This document shows positions 8,586-17,640 of a DNA stretch of 30,945 nucleotides, piece after piece (the first letter of the stretch is position 1; each line of letters starts with the position of its first letter). A program made the translations under genes and the position numbers. Below the pieces are notes generated by a model, which saw only the letters and a program-made list of their open reading frames with translations, did no database searches and was not told the origin of the DNA. Source of the stretch: Caecitellus pseudoparvulus (taxonomy: Eukaryota > Bigyra: Bicosoecida); the NCBI GenBank assembly GCA_965644315.1, contig CBFFRQ010000148.1:1-30945 (forward strand). Direction: 5' to 3'.

Positions 8586-10666
8586 ATGAACGCCCAAGTG
8601 GATCAAGTCCTGGGGGTCCTCTTCGTGGAGGGGTGCCTGAAGCGCAAGCAAGTGCTCGGCCCCAGAACAGGTGTCTTCACTGACATGCCACGTCGGGGTG
8701 CCGCACGCACCTTCGAGCTTGGAGGACCCCTGCCCAAGACTGATCATGATAGTTCATCTTCGGCACGGGACATGTGGCTCGAGGTCTATGGGGAAGCCGC
8801 CGAACGGCTGATCCCAGGGCTGAGTGCGGAATTCGGCAACGCCAATGCGGCCCTGCGCCAGGGACCCACCGGATCGCCAACCATCCTCGTCACGCTCGGA
8901 AGTGAGGGTGATTCACCAACAGTGGCACGTCAACTTCGCATTCTTGCTGCTCAAGAGGACGACTTCGCCATTCGAGTCGGCCAAGGTGGGTTCGTCGCCG
9001 TGGCCTACACCAACACCAAGCAGTTCGCATCGGCGAAGGCGAAAGTGAAGGTGAAGGCCCACCCCACCGCCATCCAAGTGGCCCACCAAGTGACCAAGGA
9101 AGCAACCGAAATCGCCTGCCAGTCAGGTGATGTTGCCAAGGTCATGTGCCTCGTTAGGTCCCACTTCGACCATGGCCCCGTGCCAGCCCAAGCCGTCCGT
9201 CCCAGTGTCAGACAATCCGTCCCCTCCGAGGGTGATGCACCTGTCGACACCAAGACACCATCGACCTGGACTGACACTCAGCTCGACAAGGCACCGAAGA
9301 AGAAGAAGACCCGTCGAGGCAAGCGAGGAAAGGGCAAGTCAGCCGGACGATCCCTCACCTTCGAGGACGTCTTCATCAAGAACGTCCGGCCACCTGCACC
9401 TCGACCAACCTCACCACCTGCCACCCAAGGCTCACCCAAAGATACCGTCACCACCCCTGTGGTGCATGCCATGTTGCCTTCATCAAGGGTGCAGCGGGGC
9501 GTCGACCGCAAGTGGCCGTCCCCCACCCCGTCGGGCGAGGCAAGCCCCGAGGTGCACCGGTATCGGCCGTCTGCAGCAGCAGCATGGGAGGTGATCACAA
9601 GGGTGGTGCCTCTTCATGACAGTGTGCGGACACCCGAGCACCTGGCCGAGTACCCCATCAAGCCTGGCCCTCTGGCCGACCTGCTGTCATCGACCCACGT
9701 GTACTCTAACGTGGGGGGCGGGCCTGTGTCCAGGCCTGTCTCGAGACGGCAGCAGGGGAGAGGGTCTTCGAGGCTGGGGACCTCCTCCTACTCCAGCATG
9801 CAGCCACCATCAACGCTGCCCAGCTTGCCTTCAAGCACATGGTCAGGCAGCTGGAGGGGGTGGTCAGTGACTCGTCCAGCTCGGACATCATGGACGTCGG
9901 CCAGAAGCCACCCTCCCCCTTCCGCTCAGACGGGCAACGGGTGGCCGTCTTCCGCAACATGCTGCACCAGCACTCGCCGGATGACACCTTCCTGGCCCCA
10001 GGTACACCACCAGTCCTGCTTCCCGGCCTGCACCTGCTCATCGACCGCATCAACCAAGGGTACCGTGCCCCAGCCGGGCATGATGACCTTGGCCAGGCCG
10101 GCGTCGACCCCAGCCAGGTTGATGAAGAGGGTGACCAAGAGGGGCACCTCGACGGAGTGCTGTATGCCTTCGCACTTCGAGAGGTGTGGACCGACAACAC
10201 GGCCCATCTGCAGCTCATCCTCGTCGACCATGATCGAGGCAAGCTGGTGCTGTGGAACCCCGACATCCCTGACCTCCATGACGAGCTGCCCCTGCACAAG
10301 TGCATGACCCGGCTGGCAGCCGAAGGCATCAACGTCTTGTACCGGATCTGGACCACACCCGAGGCGGGCAGTCCAGCACCCTTCCGGGACAGGCTTCGAG
10401 GGGCACTCCAGTCTCTCCGAGATGACTTCCCCCTGCCTCACAAGGCCACCGACGGCACCGTGCACCCCCAGACCCTCATCGCTGGCAAGGGCACAAGGGT
10501 GGCCATGCCTCATGGGCGGATGACCCGACAGCAGGCCGCCACCCTGGAGGCTGAGGTCAAGGACCCCCTCAAGCGGCTGGTGCCTGAAGACGGCGAGGGT
10601 CGCCTGCCCAAGGTCAAGGATGTGCCCCACATCTCGATCGGGCAGATGGGTGGACGCCTGATGTAA
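8586..10666 (+). pseudogene. Gag-like protein, copy A, frameshifted at a G run
   Basis: Starts at the ATG at 8586, matching copy B residue for residue until the G run at 9713-9718. Here there are six Gs where copy B has seven (12649-12655). The frame is lost there, giving a 573-residue product that stops at 10307 with an unrelated tail. The correct frame resumes after the G run and is open to the stop at 10664-10666. A second difference lies at 10429-10433, with five Cs against eight in copy B. That one is in frame and removes one proline from FPPLP, a motif also present in the autonomous element. The frameshift is either a real recent mutation or a homopolymer error in the assembly. Confidence 0.8.
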
Positions 10667-11281
10667 GTCACCTGTGGGGGCATACTCCCTGTGCCACACA
10701 TGACTGAAGCTTTGTGTCGCGACCGACGCACATAGCTGACATCGGACATTGGAAAGTCCAACCCAACCTCACCATCACCAACCCAACATCGATACCAACA
10801 CATCAGGACTCGGCTCAGTGGAAGGGGAAGGCACTTGCAGCAAGATCTGTGAGGCCGCCCCCAAACCTGAGCCGAAGGGACAGCCGGGCTGGGTCGTGTG
10901 CTTGCATCTCAGCAACACCCAGTCCGTGTCGAGTCCATATCCTCCAGCCCACACCGCCACCCAAGCCAAGCAAGTCGGGTCTCCACCCCTGGACATCGGA
11001 CCGAGACGGACGAGACTGGACTGGACGGACAAGACAAGAGTGGACCGAGACCTGGACCTACACCTCAAGACCATCCCACCGGGGCGGGCGCTGAAGCGCC
11101 AAGACAGACGGCGACTTATACAACGGACACGAGTCTGTGCTAGTCGCAAAGCCGTGCAAGCGGTGCCGTCGTGGTGTCTGTGTCACTGCATTCTGTTGTG
11201 GCGCAGGTGGCACCACATGTCCAAGCCCAAGCTGTACCATGATGTAGCCTGCATGGAGGCAATCTGCAATGCATTGAGTAG
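10667..11281 (+). promoter_or_regulatory. 3' UTR of Gag-only copy A with conserved RNA structure
   Basis: No convincing gene. The sequence appears identical to 13607-14221. It holds hairpin 1 as GGCGC (11087-11091), loop TGAA, GCGCC (11096-11100). Structure 2 has outer stem GCGAC (11111-11115) with GTCGC (11143-11147), left loop TTATACA, inner stem ACGGAC (11123-11128) with GTCTGT (11133-11138), loop ACGA, and right loop GCTA. The terminal palindrome CAATGCATTG is at 11267-11276. Relative to the autonomous element, one outer pair changes from G-C to A-U, and G-C and G-U pairs interchange at two positions. Confidence 0.65.
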
Positions 11282-11298
11282 CTAACCCTAACCCTAAC
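11282..11298. repeat. Interstitial telomere-like spacer
   Basis: CTAACCCTAACCCTAAC, nearly three telomere units, separates the 3' end of copy A from the 5' end of copy B. It is one unit longer than the spacer at 8352-8362. Copies A and B are otherwise nearly identical, so the two junctions were formed or trimmed separately. Confidence 0.85.
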
Positions 11299-11521
11299 TT
11301 TCCAAATGTCAAGCTAATCACAAGTTGTGAAGTGCTAACATTGCCTAATCCAGGCGCTCGTGCACCCAAGTGTGGTGTTGCACAGTGCTTGCTGGTTGGG
11401 TGGTGCGCACCGGGGCGGGGTAGTGCGAATTCCGCACACCATCGCACCGTGGCTCCCAGTTTGCGCCCTCGGTCGGGGCATGCACCTGGGATCGACATCA
11501 AAAGCATCATTGACAAGCATC

Positions 11522-13606
11522 ATGAACGCCCAAGTGGATCAAGTCCTGGGGGTCCTCTTCGTGGAGGGGTGCCTGAAGCGCAAGCAAGTGCTCGGCCCCA
11601 GAACAGGTGTCTTCACTGACATGCCACGTCGGGGTGCCGCACGCACCTTCGAGCTTGGAGGACCCCTGCCCAAGACTGATCATGATAGTTCATCTTCGGC
11701 ACGGGACATGTGGCTCGAGGTCTATGGGGAAGCCGCCGAACGGCTGATCCCAGGGCTGAGTGCGGAATTCGGCAACGCCAATGCGGCCCTGCGCCAGGGA
11801 CCCACCGGATCGCCAACCATCCTCGTCACGCTCGGAAGTGAGGGTGATTCACCAACAGTGGCACGTCAACTTCGCATTCTTGCTGCTCAAGAGGACGACT
11901 TCGCCATTCGAGTCGGCCAAGGTGGGTTCGTCGCCGTGGCCTACACCAACACCAAGCAGTTCGCATCGGCGAAGGCGAAAGTGAAGGTGAAGGCCCACCC
12001 CACCGCCATCCAAGTGGCCCACCAAGTGACCAAGGAAGCAACCGAAATCGCCTGCCAGTCAGGTGATGTTGCCAAGGTCATGTGCCTCGTTAGGTCCCAC
12101 TTCGACCATGGCCCCGTGCCAGCCCAAGCCGTCCGTCCCAGTGTCAGACAATCCGTCCCCTCCGAGGGTGATGCACCTGTCGACACCAAGACACCATCGA
12201 CCTGGACTGACACTCAGCTCGACAAGGCACCGAAGAAGAAGAAGACCCGTCGAGGCAAGCGAGGAAAGGGCAAGTCAGCCGGACGATCCCTCACCTTCGA
12301 GGACGTCTTCATCAAGAACGTCCGGCCACCTGCACCTCGACCAACCTCACCACCTGCCACCCAAGGCTCACCCAAAGATACCGTCACCACCCCTGTGGTG
12401 CATGCCATGTTGCCTTCATCAAGGGTGCAGCGGGGCGTCGACCGCAAGTGGCCGTCCCCCACCCCGTCGGGCGAGGCAAGCCCCGAGGTGCACCGGTATC
12501 GGCCGTCTGCAGCAGCAGCATGGGAGGTGATCACAAGGGTGGTGCCTCTTCATGACAGTGTGCGGACACCCGAGCACCTGGCCGAGTACCCCATCAAGCC
12601 TGGCCCTCTGGCCGACCTGCTGTCATCGACCCACGTGTACTCTAACGTGGGGGGGCGGGCCTGTGTCCAGGCCTGTCTCGAGACGGCAGCAGGGGAGAGG
12701 GTCTTCGAGGCTGGGGACCTCCTCCTACTCCAGCATGCAGCCACCATCAACGCTGCCCAGCTTGCCTTCAAGCACATGGTCAGGCAGCTGGAGGGGGTGG
12801 TCAGTGACTCGTCCAGCTCGGACATCATGGACGTCGGCCAGAAGCCACCCTCCCCCTTCCGCTCAGACGGGCAACGGGTGGCCGTCTTCCGCAACATGCT
12901 GCACCAGCACTCGCCGGATGACACCTTCCTGGCCCCAGGTACACCACCAGTCCTGCTTCCCGGCCTGCACCTGCTCATCGACCGCATCAACCAAGGGTAC
13001 CGTGCCCCAGCCGGGCATGATGACCTTGGCCAGGCCGGCGTCGACCCCAGCCAGGTTGATGAAGAGGGTGACCAAGAGGGGCACCTCGACGGAGTGCTGT
13101 ATGCCTTCGCACTTCGAGAGGTGTGGACCGACAACACGGCCCATCTGCAGCTCATCCTCGTCGACCATGATCGAGGCAAGCTGGTGCTGTGGAACCCCGA
13201 CATCCCTGACCTCCATGACGAGCTGCCCCTGCACAAGTGCATGACCCGGCTGGCAGCCGAAGGCATCAACGTCTTGTACCGGATCTGGACCACACCCGAG
13301 GCGGGCAGTCCAGCACCCTTCCGGGACAGGCTTCGAGGGGCACTCCAGTCTCTCCGAGATGACTTCCCCCCCCTGCCTCACAAGGCCACCGACGGCACCG
13401 TGCACCCCCAGACCCTCATCGCTGGCAAGGGCACAAGGGTGGCCATGCCTCATGGGCGGATGACCCGACAGCAGGCCGCCACCCTGGAGGCTGAGGTCAA
13501 GGACCCCCTCAAGCGGCTGGTGCCTGAAGACGGCGAGGGTCGCCTGCCCAAGGTCAAGGATGTGCCCCACATCTCGATCGGGCAGATGGGTGGACGCCTG
13601 ATGTAA
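11522..13606 (+). CDS. Intact Gag-like protein of the non-autonomous element
   Basis: About 694 residues from ATG 11522 (MNAQVDQVLGVLF, aligned with MEAKTSQVLGALF of the autonomous element). Landmarks in order are the MPRRGAARTFELGG block (near 37-50), EDDFAIRVGQGGF, and a Lys/Arg-rich stretch KKKKTRRGKRGKGKSAGR followed by LTFEDVF. Next come a CVQACLETAAG block, VVSDSSSSDIMDVGQ, VLLPGLHLLIDRIN, HLQLILVDHDRGKLVLWNPD and PLHKCM. The stop lies just where the endonuclease begins in the autonomous protein. The two proteins are only about half identical in their best blocks by eye, yet this frame is fully open, which suggests selection on protein function. It is probably the RNA-binding or telomere-targeting protein of the element. 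No known family was recognised with confidence. Confidence 0.8.
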   Translation: MNAQVDQVLGVLFVEGCLKRKQVLGPRTGVFTDMPRRGAARTFELGGPLPKTDHDSSSSARDMWLEVYGEAAERLIPGLSAEFGNANAALRQGPTGSPTILVTLGSEGDSPTVARQLRILAAQEDDFAIRVGQGGFVAVAYTNTKQFASAKAKVKVKAHPTAIQVAHQVTKEATEIACQSGDVAKVMCLVRSHFDHGPVPAQAVRPSVRQSVPSEGDAPVDTKTPSTWTDTQLDKAPKKKKTRRGKRGKGKSAGRSLTFEDVFIKNVRPPAPRPTSPPATQGSPKDTVTTPVVHAMLPSSRVQRGVDRKWPSPTPSGEASPEVHRYRPSAAAAWEVITRVVPLHDSVRTPEHLAEYPIKPGPLADLLSSTHVYSNVGGRACVQACLETAAGERVFEAGDLLLLQHAATINAAQLAFKHMVRQLEGVVSDSSSSDIMDVGQKPPSPFRSDGQRVAVFRNMLHQHSPDDTFLAPGTPPVLLPGLHLLIDRINQGYRAPAGHDDLGQAGVDPSQVDEEGDQEGHLDGVLYAFALREVWTDNTAHLQLILVDHDRGKLVLWNPDIPDLHDELPLHKCMTRLAAEGINVLYRIWTTPEAGSPAPFRDRLRGALQSLRDDFPPLPHKATDGTVHPQTLIAGKGTRVAMPHGRMTRQQAATLEAEVKDPLKRLVPEDGEGRLPKVKDVPHISIGQMGGRLM

Positions 13607-14221
13607 GTCACCTGTGGGGGCATACTCCCTGTGCCACACATGACTGAAGCTTTGTGTCGCGACCGACGCACATAGCTGACATCGGACATTGGAAAGTCCA
13701 ACCCAACCTCACCATCACCAACCCAACATCGATACCAACACATCAGGACTCGGCTCAGTGGAAGGGGAAGGCACTTGCAGCAAGATCTGTGAGGCCGCCC
13801 CCAAACCTGAGCCGAAGGGACAGCCGGGCTGGGTCGTGTGCTTGCATCTCAGCAACACCCAGTCCGTGTCGAGTCCATATCCTCCAGCCCACACCGCCAC
13901 CCAAGCCAAGCAAGTCGGGTCTCCACCCCTGGACATCGGACCGAGACGGACGAGACTGGACTGGACGGACAAGACAAGAGTGGACCGAGACCTGGACCTA
14001 CACCTCAAGACCATCCCACCGGGGCGGGCGCTGAAGCGCCAAGACAGACGGCGACTTATACAACGGACACGAGTCTGTGCTAGTCGCAAAGCCGTGCAAG
14101 CGGTGCCGTCGTGGTGTCTGTGTCACTGCATTCTGTTGTGGCGCAGGTGGCACCACATGTCCAAGCCCAAGCTGTACCATGATGTAGCCTGCATGGAGGC
14201 AATCTGCAATGCATTGAGTAG
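13607..14221 (+). promoter_or_regulatory. 3' UTR of Gag-only copy B with conserved RNA structure
   Basis: Appears identical to the copy A 3' UTR. Structure 2 lies at 14051-14087: outer stem 14051-14055 with 14083-14087, inner stem 14063-14068 with 14073-14078. The terminal palindrome is at 14207-14216. No gene is seen here. Confidence 0.65.
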
Positions 14222-14262
14222 CTAACCCTAACCTAACCTACCCTAACCCTAACCCTAACCTA
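14222..14262. repeat. Degenerate interstitial telomere repeats
   Basis: A run of CTAACCC, CTAACC and CTACCC variants, about 40 bases. It has more irregular units than the spacers between elements and marks the inner edge of the retroelement array. This may be the oldest telomere sequence in the window. Confidence 0.85.
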
Positions 14263-14278
14263 ATTGAATGAACTAACC
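14263..14278 (+). mobile_element. Possible remnant of an element 3' end
   Basis: ATTGAATGAACTAACC matches 8342-8357, the very 3' end of the autonomous element plus its telomere junction, over 16 bases. Ten of these are not telomere-like. It may be an extremely 5'-truncated earlier insertion. Short length keeps this uncertain. Confidence 0.4.
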
Positions 14279-16011
14279 TCCCACACCTGCGAGCTGAATC
14301 ACCGCAGATGAGAGAGCCGTCCCCATAAGTTTGCTGCTATGCCCAGCCTGCTTGCGTGACAGGCGTGTCCGTGAACACTCGGGTGGCTGCGGTGCGGCAC
14401 AGCGTAAGTGTGAAGCAGTTGAACCCCTGCGGAAAATGCCTTGAAACGCAATGAAACGCGCGGCCTCAAATCAGCCGAGTTGCGCGTTGCATACAATGCA
14501 GGTTGTGATCGAGAAGTCCTTTCGTAAGTTTGAAAAGAAGACTTTGAAGAGGAATTTGATACTGATGACTAGGGCTGGTCTTTGCGTGCTCACTTGCCCA
14601 AGGAGAACGCAGGGAGTCCTGCAGCGTTGAGAGCAGCGCCAAGCCTGAAGAATCTTTGCATGGCAGCAGGCACTGCAAAAGGAAAAAGGCTTGCAGTTCG
14701 CATTTCGAGCTCCCTATGTAAGCTTTCGCTGCAACTGTATTTTTTGTGAGCTGGAGTGTGAGTTCAGCAGACTTGCGCCGTTGTCAGTTTGAAGAGTCTC
14801 TGTGAGGATGGCACCCGTGGTGGGCCATCTGACGCGGAGGGGCCAAGGTAAAGCACCGCCCTGGCTGTTGATGAGCTTGCATGGCTGGGGTAGAGCCTGC
14901 TGCAAGAGTCCCTGCGCAAAGGGGTGGTGTTCCTGGCCCCCGCTTGAACTGGATCACACCCTGCCCACGACGTGCTTTGTGGCCTAGCACACGGCTTGAA
15001 CCAGTGCATGCTGCACCTCAGGATATATACCGATAGAGGGGTGCTTCCTGCAGAGTGCCCTTTTTCAGGAGTCAACCTTGTGTTTGAAGGGCTGCGTGAG
15101 GTCTCGCCAGGAGGCTGCGTGGACCTTGACCGTGCCTTCGCGGCCGTGCACGGCGGACCACTCCCACAGGCGATTGGCACACATGATGTACATAGTGAGA
15201 CGTGTCGGGGGGCGAGGTCTATGCAGCCGAGGAAGTTGGGCATAGCTTGCGTGTGGGGAGTGCGCTCGCAGAGGCGAAGTTGATGCCATGCCGGGCTGGG
15301 CCATGGTTTGAACTGCCGCTGTGGGGCTTGAGGCAGCCTTATGAACTAGATCTCACCCCAACGTGCTCCTATGGGACACGAAGCTTGCGCCCTGGCTTCG
15401 CATTTCCTTGCAGTGGTGTATGGGTGGGACTATCTTGGCGTTGTTGGTTGTGTGAGCGGCTATCCTATGGTATGGCATGCCAACTCGCTGCCGGACAATT
15501 GCCGAGGCCGGCTTTAGCCAAACTCAAAGCCTGTCCGTGCTCGTTTCCGGCGTATCTCTTCGCTCCGTGCCCCTGTCGGCCTTGCGCTGCCAGTGCTTCA
15601 AAAACCACAAGCCAAGCTGGCCACACTCTCCGCTGTGGCACAACTCAAACCAAACCTTGCCAGGGGTAACGGAAATTCAGCCTGGCATCCAGCAGGTAAG
15701 GACATCCTTCAGCTCGATGTCGGCGTGAACCTTTCTTCCCGTGTATCTTGTCAGGAGGTGGTGCGTGCAGCGTTGGCGTGTCACTTGCCGTTGCGATTTC
15801 CGCACATGGAGCCCTGCCGCATTCTTCTCACAAAGACTGGCGCAGTGGCTGCGTCTGCATTTCCACAGGTTTGACGTCGGCATCGGTTTACGCCTTCCCT
15901 TGCTGCATACCTGTTGCTCATCTGCGCAACATTTCGGAGCTTCACTCATACGAGCCTGTTTCTACCTGTGGCTCCAACTTCGGCGTCGTTTGCATCCTGG
16001 CGTCACGTATC
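14279..16011. other. Subtelomeric stretch without a convincing gene
   Basis: About 1.7 kb between the retroelement array and the first ankyrin-type gene. Open frames up to about 160 codons exist on both strands, but none has recognisable motifs, a consistent start or similarity to neighbours. A TATATA stretch lies near 15022-15027 without a supported gene start behind it. It may hold upstream exons or a promoter for the gene at 16012. Confidence 0.5.
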
Positions 16012-16833
16012 ATGGCAACCATTGATGATCCGGCACAACTCAAAACCCAATGGAAAGCCGCTTGTGAAAGAAGTGATGTTTTTCAGCTGTGGCTTATCTT
16101 GGGGCGAGTCAGCGCTCAGTCTTCATCTTTGGCAGAGACGCTGGACAGTTCTGACACAACAGATGGGTTTCTAGTCGCTTGCCGATGGGGGGAGGTGGAG
16201 TTGATGCGTGAGCTGCTAGCCCTGGCAGGTGATCTTGCGGTGGATGTGCACGCGCCAGATGGGGGTGGGCCTGAGGCCGGCTTTCGAGCCGCATGCACAA
16301 ATGGCGACATAGACATCGTGTGCGAGCTGCTGGCCCTCACTGGGGCGCGGGAAGTGGATGTACACGCGGCGGATCGGGCTGGACCTGAGGCTGCCTTCCG
16401 AGAGGCATGCCGTGGTGGCTACACAGACATCGTACGAGTTTTGTTGGGCCTCACCGGGGCACGGGAAGTGGATGTGAATGTGCCGGATTGGGCTGGACCT
16501 GAGGCTGCCTTCCGAGGAGCATGCGAGAGTGGCCGCACAGACGTCGTGCGTGAGCTGCTGGCCCTTACTGGAGCGCGGGAAATCGATGTGCATGCAGAGT
16601 ATTTGGCGAAGCCTGATGCCGCTTTTCGATTGGCACTCGGAAAAGACCATGCAGACACCATGCGAGAGCTACTCGCCCTCACTGGTCACCGAGCCATCCC
16701 ACCTCACATCTGGCTCCAAGAAGGGGAGTCTGCCACGCAAGCTGCGCGTGATGCAGTGTGGGCTGGCACCAGCACTCGGCATGGGCGACGTGCGATGCTC
16801 ATGCTAAAATCTCGTGGTGCGGGACGTGCGTGA
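16012..16833 (+). CDS. Ankyrin-type repeat protein 1 (5 repeats)
   Basis: A 273-residue protein from ATG 16012 (MATIDDPAQLKTQWKAAC). The frame is open upstream, but this start aligns with the paralogue at 19163. After an N-terminal cap (QWKAACERSD) come about five repeats of the form DIVRELLALTGAREVDVHAAD followed by GPEAAFR-AC--G. They resemble ankyrin repeats with TPLH replaced by AAFR and about five extra residues per unit. The last repeat (YLAKPDAAFRLALGKDHAD) is degenerate. The C-terminal tail AARDAVWAGTSTRHGRR is shared with all three paralogues. Ankyrin repeats bind other proteins; the partner is unknown. It converges with the gene at 17641-18777. Confidence 0.8.
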   Translation: MATIDDPAQLKTQWKAACERSDVFQLWLILGRVSAQSSSLAETLDSSDTTDGFLVACRWGEVELMRELLALAGDLAVDVHAPDGGGPEAGFRAACTNGDIDIVCELLALTGAREVDVHAADRAGPEAAFREACRGGYTDIVRVLLGLTGAREVDVNVPDWAGPEAAFRGACESGRTDVVRELLALTGAREIDVHAEYLAKPDAAFRLALGKDHADTMRELLALTGHRAIPPHIWLQEGESATQAARDAVWAGTSTRHGRRAMLMLKSRGAGRA

Positions 16834-17640
16834 GGAACGGTCCCAATGCAGTCCCTGATTGCGACAGCGCTTATTCCTCTCGCACACCCTCCAACTCCCC
16901 AGGCGCCGAGTCAGAATCCTGCATTACAGAGCAACACCACCTTTCAGCGCTTGAACGGCATTCAAGACGTAGCTATGCCCACTCCTTGGAACGTGGCGTC
17001 TTCTTTCTTTCAAGGCACGCCAATCATGTGCATCTCGCACATTTCGTCGCTGCCAAGCACACCCAAGCAGCTGGGAACGTTACAGAGACGTGCATCCTGC
17101 AAGGCAGCATCAGCACCTTTCTCTGTAGCAGCACAGCACACTAACAGAGATCCACACCTTCCAGTTGAGAGGTGCAGTCAATGAAGGTGGCAACGCGTCG
17201 CCGATCTCCGCGACGCCACGAAACACCCTCCAGACGAGCTCGCCCCTTCCCGCTCTTAACAACACTCGCAGCCTCGCCCTACCAGCTGCCTATCACACTG
17301 CAAAGTGGCAGTCGGGCGTTGAATCCCGTGGCAAGGTGTGGCAAGGTCAGGGGTACCGGCACAGCAGCTGGTGTGGCCTTGCAACCACGCAGTTGCCCCC
17401 AGCACCGCCGTCCCACTGCCTGACATGCGCTCACAACCTTAGCTGTGCGCAGCATGGTTGGCTTGGGTGTGAAGTGCCACCACCTCAGTGAGGGGAGAAA
17501 GCGTATGCTTTGAAGGCAGTGCTGTGTCTGCAAAGACACCCTGCTTGGAAGTCACAAGTTAAGCGTAGGGACCTGTTTCCCGCACCATAGGGATCCAGGC
17601 AAGCCTCACGACTGACCCCATGCTTCTGACTTTTCGACAA
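16834..17640. other. Intergenic region between convergent ankyrin-type genes
   Basis: About 800 bases holding the 3' flanks of two convergent genes. Short open frames show no known motifs and no ankyrin-like units. No transcription end signal is recognised. Confidence 0.5.

Larger units (their letters stand above)
8363..11281 (+). mobile_element. Gag-only non-autonomous retroelement, copy A
   Basis: A 2.9 kb unit with the same 5' block and 3' core as the 7.7 kb element, but with only the Gag-like coding region and no endonuclease or reverse transcriptase. It is flanked on both sides by telomere-like spacers and points the same way as its neighbours. It is nearly identical to copy B; the differences I found are two homopolymer lengths. 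It presumably moves using enzymes supplied by the autonomous element. Compare HeT-A, which also encodes only Gag, and TART in Drosophila; this parallel is an inference. Confidence 0.85.
11299..14221 (+). mobile_element. Gag-only non-autonomous retroelement, copy B
   Basis: A second 2.9 kb Gag-only unit in direct orientation. The offset from copy A is 2936 bases at the 5' end and 2940 after the two homopolymer differences. It is followed by degenerate telomere repeats (14222-14262). The near-perfect identity with copy A points to two recent insertions from the same source RNA family, or to duplication or gene conversion at the chromosome end. Confidence 0.85.

Noticed and set aside
9839-10666. 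Separate gene starting at the ATG at 9839 in copy A
   Set aside because: It is the C-terminal part of the Gag-like protein after the G-run frameshift, as the continuous frame in copy B shows.
14764-15243. Open frame of about 159 codons on the minus strand
   Set aside because: No motif, low-complexity composition typical of GC-rich noncoding DNA, and competing frames of similar length on the other strand.
15202-15669. Open frame of about 155 codons on the plus strand
   Set aside because: No recognisable domain, and overlapping open frames make it likely to be chance.
15748-16011. Longer N terminus for the first ankyrin-type protein
   Set aside because: The upstream part has no similarity to the paralogues, and the ATG at 16012 gives the family's usual short cap.
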